A DNA stretch of 64,000 nucleotides from Thunnus maccoyii (taxonomy: Eukaryota > Chordata > Actinopteri > Scombriformes > Scombridae), in the NCBI RefSeq assembly GCF_910596095.1, contig NC_056550.1:11592501-11656500 (forward strand). The letters run 5' to 3'. This document shows, one piece after another, positions 50,769 through 64,000 of this stretch; the stretch's first letter is position 1; every line of letters starts with the position of its first letter. The notes under the pieces were generated by a model. It saw nothing but the letters and a program-made list of their open reading frames with translations. It was not told the origin of the DNA and searched no databases. Both the position numbers and the translations under genes were made by a program.

Positions 50769-51700
50769 TACAGTGTGACTGTGTGGGACAAACAGCAGTT
50801 CAACAATAAGCTGATGGAGACAAAACATCCCATCTCAACCAATCATTGGACACAGCTCCCAGTCTGTTACTCCTTACTTCCTGATAAGACACCATATTCC
50901 TGAGTTAACTTTTTCAATGGCACTAACTAATCCTAAACTCTACAATAAACACATAACAGGAGATGAATAAAGTGCACCTAGGAGTCTGGAACACTATTTT
51001 GAGGCTTTGTTACCGTGGTGATCGTGTCCTTTTTACAGCATTTTCGTTGACATGTGGTCTTTGTGGAAAAGCAAAACATACACGTTAGATATTGCTGTTG
51101 TGTTTCAAGCCCAAAAGGACACACTAAACTGTGAAGAAACACCAGGAGAAGACAACTCATTTCTCAACTTCCAGAAAGTTTTGGCCAATCATCTGTCTGG
51201 AAGCACAATGTTTTCATAGGAAATCGTTGTCAGTAGGATGACTTTCATGTTCGTTTTTTTTGGGTGGGGCTCCATGAAGACAGATGTGTACTTGAGCAAT
51301 CACATAAGTCACATGACAAATTTCACCACACTAAATGTGTTGAGTCATAAAATCATTTTGATTTGGATCACCTGATGCGACGGTGCAAAGTGCAGCGACG
51401 CACCACTGTGAACCGTCGAACAGGAGCTGAAATGTCTGTAAAAACACTGGCCGGACAAATCACAATTACAGAAAAATAATTATCTTTCCAGACTCATTCT
51501 CATTTAGGTTCTTGAAGGAAAAAAAAAAGTCTACCACAGACCCAAATTAAGTTTTCACAAATGCTGGAAAAAAAAAAAAAACTCAACTAAAAACTGCAGT
51601 TTCTAGTTGTTTGGTCATCAAAACAAAAACCAACAATTCAGTGTTAAATGAACACCGCACATTGGATGAATAAATGGCCAATCTTGTTGCAGCTTACTTT

Positions 51701-52290
51701 TAAAAAGGCATACTATGCAGGATTTTCCTTAAGAGACTGAGTATAGACTCGCTCTCCACTGCTGGAGAGATGTTAATAACACAGCAGAGCACTCCTCCAC
51801 CCGCTCACTTTGTTATTCTCACACAGACAGGAAACTATACGATGCTTTCACATTAATTCATTCAATAATTAACTTTTGGTTGTGGACCATTTATCTTATC
51901 TACCTGTTATGTTTCATATATTCATCAGCATGCAAGGTTATTGATAAACAGTGGAGATAATAAAACAGTTGTAATAAATCAGTGTTGACACTGAAACCTT
52001 GTGTAGGCCTACTTTTTTCCCCCCACACACAGATCAAAACTGATCAGGAATTGATAAATAATCGCACTGATGACCTTGAAACAATCAGAAAATTACGTTT
52101 TATTTATCTGATTGACGGTTTGTTTTTGCTACCGCCGCTCCATCTCTTCATTCACTCTCTAGCGCGCTCGATCAACGCTGCTCTCTCTCACTCCCAACTA
52201 GCTCTGGTGTCGTTTAGGAGGAGGGGCCACCTTTAAATGTTGCATTTACAAACAGCAGCAGCCGACAAATCCTGCATAGTATGCCTTTAA
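51701..52290. mobile_element. MITE, aaggcatactatgcaggattt type
   Basis: The left end (51701-51727) reads aaaaaggcatactatgcagg and the right end (52266-52290) is its reverse complement, with a perfect match of at least 21 bases. The interior (about 540 bp) has no transposase. It lies 146 bp past the stop codon of the RAS gene, so it may contribute to the 3'UTR; a minus-strand AATAAA occurs inside it at 52104-52099. Confidence 0.85.
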
Positions 52291-52435
52291 ATGAAAACTG
52301 ACAGCAGGAGACTGGATCTGCTTCCCTGTCCAGAGCTGTGCTGGACGTCTCTGAAGTGACAGAGGAGGTGTGTGTGTGAGAGGGGGGAGCATGAAACAAG
52401 TGCTGCATCTGTGGGATGCTGGTGTATGTGCTCTG

Positions 52436-55400
52436 CTATAGTATTATGCAACGTCTCTGAGTGTTCTTCTTGCTCTTCTTGTTGCTGCGGTTGGTCTCTT
52501 TATATCTTCTAATCTCCCGTACTAGCGAATAAAAAGCTTCTTCTACACCCTGCAAGACAGACACAGAAAAATGCAAACTTCAGGTTTTTTTGTTTGTTTT
52601 GGTAAGAAGTTTTTTTTCCTGTAATATCTGTAATTTATTTGCAGGTGTCATGCATGCATCAAATCATACTAAATACAGATGTTATTGTCTTTCCTACATA
52701 CCTGTCTGGTTTTGGCGGAAGTCTCAACAAACGGCACACCGTAGGTTCGTGCCAGTTCCTGCGCCTGCCGCGTCTCCACCGAGCGGGAACTCAGGTCGCT
52801 TTTGTTCCCCACCAACACCATGGGAACGCTGTCACTGTCCTTCACCCGGTTGATCTGCTCTCTGAGGAAGAGACAGAAGCCATATTCATAGTATATACAC
52901 CTGATGTAAATTGGATCAACCCACATACAATTTCCCAGACGATATCCAATAATGAAATTAATATATACATACAGCCTAACAGGTATAAATAGACATAACC
53001 CAAACAAAACTAAATCTACATTTATGCAGCAGTTCATGTCTGTTAACATTATATCCTTTCAGTCCATGGATAAATAGTCTGTAATCCATATAAAAGGAAA
53101 CTATGAGTAATGTTTTTTTCCCTCCTGGTACTCAGTGCTTTAGAAATATCCAGAAACCAAAAGGTATTCAATCAAAGCTCCACCCTCACTTCTATTCAAA
53201 TCTAAATCTGGAACCTGAACTTTTTTGAAAGGTTTATCGCAAATCATGATATGAAGAACAGCAGAGAACAGAATGAATTTCGTTCTCCACCTCAGATCCT
53301 TTCAATTTCATCCACGTCTCTGTATCTTCCAGTTTGAATATATAGTGGCAATATTTACCACATGTCACATGTGCACAGTTTTCCCTTGGTATTCAAATTA
53401 CACAGAATATAGAGTACCAGTCAAAGGTTTTGACTTTTCCCGGATTTCTTCTACCCATTTTTGTATACATTTACCTGTGACCTCCTCCACCTTCCTGTAT
53501 TATATATCTAATACTTGATACCTGTTACCACATGCAGATATTTTACAAGCAGTTGGTGATAAAACCAGCAGCAGCCTATTGCACAACCTCAGCATGCTAA
53601 TCTTCCATCTAACCTCACAGGAGTCCCATCCCATATCACCATCAAACAGATGCACATTTATGAACTCCCAGAAAGGATCTGATTACCACATTATGGACAT
53701 GTTCACTTTTTCAAAAGCTTTTATAACCCCATCCTCCTGACACATTATCTAAAAACAGGACAGACATGCTCTACCTGGTTACCAAAAGCTTTTTTTCCCT
53801 CCTCTCTCTTTGATGCCAAGTCACTTTTTACCCTATTCAGCAACACGTCAACATTGATCGGAAATCTTACATACAGTAATACCTCTTTCTGTAACTCAAA
53901 ACTGAACAAACCATATTGCAGAGTACAAGCAAAGCTGTCCGTCATAGCTTGTAACCACACTCTGCTTATCTGTAGACGATATTACAAGTGCTTCCTGCTA
54001 ATCAGGAAGTAGCCTTTTCAGGGCTGGACAAACGCGTACTGTTGAAATAGACTTTTAGTCCATCCTGCTTTGACAGTAATGTCTAAACTTCTCTCCCTAG
54101 ATGCGTTTTATTACTGGCGCTTGCAAGCCACGACTCATCTTGTACCTGTAGAGGTGAACGTCCTCAAAGGACTTGGTGTTGTTGATGGCGAACACGCAGA
54201 GGAAGCCCTCTCCTGTCCTCATGTATTGGTCCCTCATAGCGCTGTACTCCTCCTGACCTGCAGTGTCCAGGATGTCCAACAGACACGTCTCTCCGTCAAT
54301 CACCACCTGTTTTCTGTAGGAGTCCTGTAATGTTTACCCCCAAAAAGAAAGAAAATCAGATAATGATTGCATCATACAGATTCCCATGTTTTACTGACTA
54401 CCTCACCGCTGCTGTCATGTAGCAACAAGATGTTGTTGGCTGAAATGTTATGTAACGATCTAGCTGAATAGTTTTCAACAACAGCAGAGATAACAGTGTT
54501 TGATTTATATATCTCTCTAGTTTGTGGCAGTTATTTGAAAGGAATGAGGTTACCAGGGAACTCTTTGCTGTAATGGGATTTACCAGGTATTACCATGTTT
54601 AAGTCCACTTTTAGAGGTTCTGAGAGGTTTAACAGGATTTTGGTCTGATTGATGGTGCTGTTGATTTGTGATGACAGCTCGCTGTTGTTATCTACGGTGA
54701 TGTTTTTCTGCACTTTGTTACTGCACTGGTTACTTTGCAGTTTAAGATTTTTACACACAAAACATATGACCACTTTATTAAATGTGGTAATAAAAGATAA
54801 AAACTTTCCAGCGGCAGTAAATCAAGTTGTTGAAATTATCTCCACCTCGAGGACATTGAAATTCTTTCCACGCGTTCATAGATCAGCAATAATAATAATC
54901 CTACAATATAAACACATAATGTCTCTGACATATTTTAAGTACAATCTACTGATAAAAGATTTTGAATGTAGAACTTTTAATTATAATGAAGTATTTTTAC
55001 ATTTTTATATTGCTACTTTTACTTAACTTTTGATACTTGTTGTGTCATGCACATTCACAGTGCCCAGCTCACATGGACTTAAAAGATACCCAAAAAGAAA
55101 GACTGTTGCAGCAGTAAAACATTTGTCAGACAAGAACATAACATTGCAAACAAGTAACTTTGTCTCCTGTCTCAAGCTATACAAATACAATCACACAAAA
55201 AAGGTCTGAAGGTAAGTTAAAGTCCCCCTACACTCAAAAATATGTTCTTGTTTCTTCAGTTGGATGTTTGAGCTTCACTCTGCACAGAGTTTGACACTAG
55301 AAGGCTGTTTTCACATTTATCTGCTGAAAGTGGAAAGTTTCTCTGAGCTCATTGAATATCGAAGTGGTGGGCCAACAAGCATAATTCATAACATCACCAG

Positions 55401-56320
55401 TAGTTTGGAGACAATTCTGATCCAACATTCAATTTACACAAGTGTGATGTAGAAACGTGAAGCCTCCAGTGCACCAACACTGAGAATGGACTTCACAGTG
55501 AAGTAGGAGACATCTTGTCACCGGCAGGAAAACTTTAGAAATCAATAGTATTTGCACATATATAGATTGTGGATTTTTCAATGAGTGAGAAGAAGGAGTA
55601 GATGTCATATCTAGAATTTTAATGTGGTAATTTAAGTTTTTTTTTGTAGAAAAAAAACAAACAAATTAGTTAACGTAGAGTATTTTATATACATTTAAAA
55701 ACAAGTCTGGGGGGATCTTTAAGTGAAGGATCTGTGCACCTTTTGTTTCACCCTCTCTCTTCTCTTGATTTTTGGTACAAAGGTCAGTAAGATCATGTGT
55801 ATGTTAGTTAATCTCCACTAACAGGGCAGATGTGACTTGGCTGTGGCTGTTTACAACCATCTAAAACCTTTAAAAGGCAGATTCACTCACTGACAGGTAA
55901 AATGACATAAGAACAACTCATAAAGTGAACACATTACATTTACAATGTGTCTTCACCTCAGGACACTCTCTATACACTCTAATAATGCTGCTCCTCCACC
56001 ACTGAAGAGCTTTGTTTGGCTCCGCTCTGAGTGAAGGAGCAGAGCTTCAAAGTCTGCTTGAAGGGGAGAATGTAGTGTCCCTAAATGAGGCTCTGTCTCT
56101 GCACAATCTGCTTTTTCTTTTAAAGCCATTAAACAATGAAATAAATAAGCTCTCTGTCAATCAGAAAACCTGCACAGATTCACATATTATCTCCCATGAA
56201 GTTACAAAAAATCTTATCAGCATTAATTTCATATTTTGACAACCTGTTTTTATAACTTTGAATATATGTAATATTTTGATATTTGTATTCTGCTTTGTCT
56301 TTATTCCTATTAAGTGTGTT

Positions 56321-56372
<52 letters not shown>

Positions 56373-56877
56373 ACTTAAGTAACTTTCAGGGACACACACC
56401 AGACTTAAGACCAGTTAATTTGGGACAGCTTTTGCAATTGGGGACAAAAGCCATGTCCCCAATTGGTAAAACGCTGATTTTTGGGTCAGTGATTAAGGTT
56501 AGGGTAAGTCAGGATATTAATGTAAGTCTATGTAAATACCCCATTGTGTGTGTCTGTGGAGATGATAAGTTTTGCTTTGTGTCTTATTGTTTCTGTTCAC
56601 CTATCCAGGCAGGGACTACAGATGGAAATTAACTGGTAGCCAAATCTGGTGCAAAGCATCTTTTTCTCCTTGTTTGAGATTAATGATTTTGTACACGAAT
56701 CTCTCTCTAATAAACCAAACTTTACAGTTTACAGGTAGAGTGTGTGATGGTTGGTCTCAGTCTCACCTCGATGGTTGGATCATATTCATCCACAAAGTGG
56801 TTCTGGATGAGCTGGATAGTGAGGGCGCTCTTCCCCACGCCTCCTGCCCCGACCACCACAAGTTTGTACTCGGTCAT
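52436..56877 (-). CDS. Fourth classical RAS GTPase, KRAS4B-like
   Basis: A small GTPase of the H/K/N-RAS group. Four coding exons on the minus strand (56877-56767, 54324-54146, 52861-52702, 52549-52436) have the 111, 179 and 160-bp sizes of the first three RAS coding exons, plus 114 bp. The product is 187 residues. The P-loop GAGGVGKS (Gly12, Gly13), effector YDPTIEDSY (32-40), DTAGQEEYS (Gln61) and ETSAK (143-147) are intact. The motif 116-119 is NKSD, so residue 118 is Ser where H/K/NRAS have Cys. Residue 95 is Leu, as in NRAS. The hypervariable tail (about 166-183) is polybasic, with [12 protein letters not shown], no upstream Cys for palmitate, and Ser176 between lysines as in KRAS4B. The CAAX box is CIIL; a final Leu favours geranylgeranylation. 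It is not RRAS, which has an N-terminal extension and NKAD. A non-coding exon ends at 57111. Confidence 0.95.
56325..56369 (+). repeat. (GT)n microsatellite in RAS intron 1
   Basis: About 22 GT units in the intron between the first two coding exons. Confidence 0.92.
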
Positions 56878-57110
56878 GCCTAGAAATATGGATGAAGCCA
56901 GCAGGTCAAAGTTGTTATCAAAAGCCAGTATAGTATCAGGTGAACATGATCAAGCCTAGTGAGTCGGGATTTGCCTCCTTCCTGCCTTCACCGACATGGC
57001 GAGACAGTGACCCAGATTTAAGGTGACTGTCCGTTTACGTTAGTTGTCTTAAAAGTTAAGTTTTTAAACAGAGCTACTGAATCTACATGAACGGCGGTGA
57101 AAGTTCTTAC

Positions 57111-57545
57111 CTTGTTGTAGGATTTGTAACAGTCCGTGAAATGATAGCTGAGTTTACGAGTGTATAAATGAGATTAGCTTGCTACATAACGTTAGCCTGA
57201 GACGATTTCCTTGTTCAAAACACTTGTAGAAACACTCCAAGGCTCTGACCGCAACTTCTTTTCCTGATTACGTGTCAATGTGTGAACTGGAGATTTATGA
57301 AACTACCGATACACACGTAACTTTCTGTTTTAAATAAATAAAACGCCCGGATATTTCGTGCGAGTTCCTATTTAGTCTCCATTGTGGTTCGTTGAAGCAG
57401 TCAGAGGCGCTATCTATCGCGTTAATCCCCTCGCTCAACAGCCAATGAAACGACGGCAGACAGATAGACGTCTTAATAGCCCAATCACAGTGGAGTTGGA
57501 ATTTGTAACCCCGCCTATACCGAGCAAAGATGACCAATCATAAAC
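57111..57545 (-). promoter_or_regulatory. RAS non-coding exon 1 and CCAAT promoter
   Basis: On the minus strand a donor (ctacaacaag then gtaagaac) ends at 57111 and pairs with the acceptor at 56881-56880 (tttctag) just before gcATGACC. Upstream are three CCAAT boxes on the plus strand (57442, 57482 and 57534) and no TATA box, which suits a housekeeping-type promoter. Confidence 0.6.
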
Positions 57546-59789
57546 AGTAGCCCTAATTGGGCGTGGCCTTTCAGGAAACCTTCACAGATAGTCATATCGC
57601 CACATTCTTCACATATCAATACTGATCATTATTAGTACTTATAGGAATCAATAAGGGACAGCCATGTAAGTACTATTGTACTTGTTAATCTATATTGTCA
57701 AAACACATTAACCTCTGCATCATATAATGCATTTCAATAAACAACTCTGCAATAAATAATATTTTTGTGAATGTTTTGCCCATTTAATTTACACATTGGA
57801 CAGTCAGTCAACAACTGTTTATATTTTTTGTAATTTTTAAGTGTTTAAAGTGTGGCATTGTGATTATAGTGACGCTGTGGGGTTGACAATTGACTATTGA
57901 TTGAGTACATTTATAATCACAGGTATTCACTGCCCTCAAGTGGTCACAGCGATAAACTGCAATAATACAAAAGTGTTAATATCAGTATATATTGTTAATT
58001 AATATCAATATTGTGGACTCATTATTAGTGTGATTATTATAACAACGGTTATACTAGTATTGGCATTAAATGTTTCATGTTAGAGCTGTTTTAATACTGA
58101 CCTGAGTACTTTAGGTGTCAGTACACTGACAATACAAATTTTCAAACCGAGAATCAGGTGTGTTCACTGCCTTCTTGTGGTCAAAATGAGGAACTGCATT
58201 ACAATATTAATATGAAATAATTATGAAAACAGTCAGGGATCACCCAAATGAAAGATTTGTTGAATCTGAAACCTAAATTAGAATAACTCTGATTTCTGCA
58301 TTTTAAATTGACTCTACTCATGAAAAGAAACCTATGATTTTGGACACAAACACACCCAACCCACCACCCCTCCACCTAAACACCCACACACACACACACA
58401 CACACAGAGCATGCATCATGCCCCACCCTCTGGTTCATCCTCACTTCCCTTGTCTGTGACGTTCATGTTTCTGCTTCACTCTCCCACCGAGTGCATCTGC
58501 TCTCCCATCTAATCTTTGCCTAAAATCACACAGATAATCCTGCATCCATCTGTCCTGAGAGAAGGAAAGAGAGAACTGACATGGCGCTCATGATGTAAAA
58601 AATACTCAACACTCATTTAATGTGTCATCATACTCTTTAGGTGATAAATCCTGCTGATTGTGCTGACATAGTGACATAGTGAATCTTAAATTGTTGCTTA
58701 AATTTTATTATACACAAGGATTTTTCACATATACATCTTTTATACATAGAATATTTTCCACATATTTGCATGTTTAAATATTATCATTTTGTTTTTATTT
58801 TCACACTGATTCCCACCAGGTAACCACACATTTCATCAAGAAGGAGGAAGACAACATCGGAACAGTCATAAACTGAGACAAAGAAGAAACTTGATTAAAA
58901 ATACACCAATACAACACTTAAAAATGAAATTGTTCACAGGAATGATCATTCATGCCTTTAAGACATTTCTCTCAAAACAAAATGGTAATTTTCTTTAGTC
59001 ACTTTTTGAAATAATTTATTAACATACTAACACATTTTGCCATAAACCCATAAATCCTTTTTTACATTCCAGCAGTGATTTTTTTTTTCTCTCACAAAAG
59101 TGAGATCAAATCACAAACCCTCTACGAGTTAAATAGACTTGATCTGAAAAAGAGGCATCTCCAAATGTGCTTTTAATTTCAAGATAAATTGCTGTTTGTC
59201 AGCATGACTTGTGAGTACACGCAGAATGTGTGTGTGTGCATGCACATGTTGTTTCATGTCTGCTGGCTCTGTCTACTGCATGTGGAGGTGCAAAGAGTTG
59301 CACTGTGCAGCTCGCACAATACAGTACGACAGTTCACCTCCTGAATGTTAGTGTCCTCTCAGGAGAAGTTCCTCTGGACTATTCACTCAATTACCCAGCT
59401 GTCAGTGCATCAAGATGGAGAGATAGCTGCTTTTAAAGGGCTTTAAGAGGAGCTGAAGTGATTGGCTATGACTGTTACCAAACCTTAACATACCCTCTGA
59501 TAATACATGATAATAAATTCTTGCTAATCCCACCCTGTTTCGCTCTGTGCGCCAGGGTTGCACTTCACAGTCATGTAAATACCAAATAGCGTGCCACCAC
59601 TCCCTCTGCACACTGTGCGTGGTGTTTTTGAGTGTGCTTGCATGAAATTAGCACCCTGTGTGTGTGTGTGTGTGTTGGTGTGTAAAAGGAAGAGAGGGAT
59701 GGCGGGGTACCGCACTGCTGTGCTCATTAAAACATGCTCACTGCACAGTGTTTCAGCACCTGCACCCAACACAACAACACATTCACTAT

Positions 59790-59821
<32 letters not shown>

Positions 59822-60989
59822 CAATCTGAAAAGCTCAGAACTGACGTTTTGGTACTAGAGACATGGAAACATCACCAACAGATATCAAAGACTGGAGGAG
59901 AAGACAGAGAACTTCTTGTTGAATACAGGGAGGAAGACGGGGGTGGGGGGAGAGGCAGCCACAGAGACAGAAAAAGGCAAAAACAGAGGCAGCATGTTCT
60001 GTGATGCCTGGGAATATCTGAACTATAGTCCCACGCTGGTTTAAAACAGTTAATCAACTATATCACGCACACTTGACTTGTCTTTACAGGCCGCCTCTCC
60101 AGCGGGCGCGTACACGCCACATGAAAAGTCAAAAGTGTGAGATGATTGCTCATGATATGTGCCTTGTGACCCATGAGCCTAGCTGTACATGACCTAGTTA
60201 GGTCAGACTCAGGTGAGACTCAGCTAGACACCACATGCAGCTTTGTGCACAAGCTCTAGCACAATCAAATACACACACAAAGCACACAAAGGGGAGCCTG
60301 ATGTAACAAAAGCTTTACACACAGAATGATACAATAGCTAAGCACCATTTTCCTCTTTGATTAAAAAGTACCAACTACAGTAAATGAAGCCATGTTGAAT
60401 ACCACATGCAAGCATATTTTAATTATGCATGCTTTGGAAATGTAATGTTGCTGTGATGAAGGAAAATTAAATGCATTTCCAGTGTCTTAAGATAGTCTGA
60501 AAGGGCCCTCACTTATAAAAACACATTTGCTTTTAGTTTGTGTATTGATTTCTTTTATATCTGAGAGCATTGAGAGTAATATAGACTGGAAGAATCAAGT
60601 GTAAGCTTTTTTTAGTGACATCACATTTTGTATTTAGTCATTTGTAAGCTCAAAAATTTCACATTAAAAAAACCCCAGAGGTGCTTTTCCAGCAAAAAAA
60701 ACCCAACAAAAAACGTAAATGTGAGGCTTACACATAAAAATTTAAATACAACACAATGCCAGTGGCCTGGGAGAGTTGCTGTACAGGCAAAAAACCCACC
60801 ACACACACACACACACACACGCACACACACACACACAGAATCTCCTATGTGATGTTGTGGAAACCAAACTCCTGACCAATCACAACGAGCTCAGGAGCAG
60901 GAAGGAAGTCTGGGAGATGAGTTCAGTTTTTGCAAATGAATACTGTACGTGTTTATGCACATTAACAACTCTAACACTGACATGCACGT

Positions 60990-61031
<42 letters not shown>

Positions 61032-61242
61032 AGCACACACACACACACACACACACGCACAATGGAATGAATCAGATGCGTACTTTTGATATGTGCAATT
61101 GTTAATATTGTACAAAAGCACACAGCAGGTCCATTCAGTATTGCAGTGACTCTCTCTTACAATCCCTCTCCAAAAACAATCTTCCTCTTTTCTTTATCTT
61201 GTCGTTTTTTTTTTTTAAACGTGTATCATGTCAGCTTTTCTT
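57546..61242. other. RAS to slc17a7 spacer, partly 3'UTR
   Basis: No gene is supported. The right-hand part is probably the 3'UTR of slc17a7, though I cannot fix its end. It holds many (CA)/(GT) tracts (58388-58405, 59658-59674, 59791-59817, 60802-60837, 60991-61057). Open frames across these tracts, such as 59591-60004, are low-complexity artefacts. Confidence 0.5.
60991..61057 (+). repeat. (AC)n microsatellite pair
   Basis: Two AC arrays are joined by aaacaagc, about 190 bases past the slc17a7 stop; in its mRNA they would read as GU repeats. Confidence 0.9.
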
Positions 61243-63386
<2,144 letters not shown>

Positions 63387-64000
63387 CTGAGAGAGGAAAG
63401 GGGAGAGTGAGTGAGAGAGACCAGAGTAGTGTTTTCATTTCTAGAAAATTAGAAAGAATGAGAGGCCGAGGGTCAGGTAAAACATGTCTTGACATCCAGG
63501 CTAAATTTTTTTCAAAGTGTTTTAAAAAACGTCGTAATAAACATAAGCTCTGTGCCACTAATAGCTGAAGATTGATTGATGGGTGGATGTCATGATATAA
63601 TTGGTTGAAACTTTTACGTAAGCACACATCATTTTGTTTTACAGGAAGAAAACATTATTGGATTTTGATATAAGAATACAAAGAAACAGATTTTTTTGTA
63701 TTTTTTTGGCATACATTGTTAAACAGGTGCCCAATATGACCAGGGATGTGATCTAAAAGGGTTAAAAAAGCATTTTTCATTTCATTTCGACTTTAAGAGG
63801 GAATTCTGTTATTTTTCACTGTTTCATATTCTCATAATTGTGGCTTTTCTGATTATGAGTCATAAAATCTTTGCACTCGCCATCTCTGATGTAGAGATTT
63901 TGGAAACGCAAATGTGACAAAAGACAAAACAGCTTGGATTCAAGGTCAAACTATAGTTACTATAAAATAAATCTGAGTAGCTCTATAGATTATATGATCT
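63387..64000 (-). other. slc17a7: slc17a7 intron running off the window
   Basis: Upstream intron of slc17a7 on the minus strand; no further exon is seen before the window ends. Confidence 0.6.

Larger units (their letters stand above)
49297..52435. other. pold1 to RAS spacer
   Basis: No gene is supported. The spacer is largely repeat-derived: repeat copy B (50104-50768) and a MITE (51701-52290). The rest (49.3-50.1 and 50.8-51.7 kb) is AT-rich DNA in which I recognise nothing. The two genes converge here. Confidence 0.55.

Noticed and set aside
53410-53450. Possible mariner-like terminus (agtaccagtcaaaggttttga)
   Set aside because: It resembles a known fish Tc1/mariner end, but I found no opposite terminus or transposase nearby, so it may be chance.
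52436-56877. RRAS as identity of the RAS gene
   Set aside because: RRAS is a neighbour of these genes in human, but RRAS has an N-terminal extension, a GGGGVGKS-type loop and NKAD; this protein has the H/K/NRAS core and length.
59591-60004. 137-codon frame past slc17a7
   Set aside because: Built on CA/GT repeats that are open in several frames; no motif.

Overview
This is eukaryotic genomic DNA from a ray-finned fish, most likely a percomorph teleost. The evidence is spliced genes with small introns (many under 150 bp), vertebrate protein families, a decayed fish-type Tc1 transposon, several foldback MITEs, and long (CA)n/(GT)n arrays. Eight protein-coding genes are readable at exon level; seven are complete from start to stop codon and one runs off the right edge.

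Layout. 1-9.3 kb is gene-free and full of transposon remains: a 25-bp hairpin, three foldback MITEs, and a broken Tc1 copy. 9.6-14.2 kb (-) is tufm, the mitochondrial elongation factor Tu, with a non-LTR retrotransposon fragment in intron 1. 15.5-18.7 kb (+) is hspbp1, the Hsp70 nucleotide exchange factor. 19.5-20.7 kb (-) is tmem86b, a lysoplasmalogenase-family membrane protein. 22.1-25.6 kb (+) is aspdh, an aspartate-dehydrogenase-domain protein. 27.0-32.5 kb (-, 5' exon near 34.7 kb) is gys1, muscle-type glycogen synthase. 38.3-49.1 kb (+) is pold1, the catalytic subunit of DNA polymerase delta, in 26 coding exons. 52.4-56.9 kb (-) is a fourth classical RAS gene that is neither HRAS, KRAS, NRAS nor RRAS. 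61.2-63.4 kb and beyond (-) is the 3' part of slc17a7 (VGLUT1).

The genes are housekeeping or tissue-specific and do not form a pathway. What links them is synteny: hspbp1, tmem86b, aspdh, gys1, pold1 and slc17a7 all have human counterparts on 19q13, while tufm is elsewhere in human (16p11.2). The RAS gene sits where the two rounds of vertebrate genome duplication predict a fourth RAS ohnologue. Human KRAS lies near GYS2 on 12p12, and here a KRAS4B-like RAS lies near gys1.

The observations most worth following are: the RAS gene (geranylgeranyl-type CAAX CIIL, Ser at redox position 118, no room for an exon 4A); perfectly complementary (GT)37 and (AC)38 arrays abutting two splice donors of pold1; a GC-AG intron in gys1; a G-quadruplex-prone stretch just after the tufm stop codon; and a VGLUT2-like C-terminal tail on fish VGLUT1. 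I found no prokaryotic system, CRISPR array, tRNA or rRNA gene.
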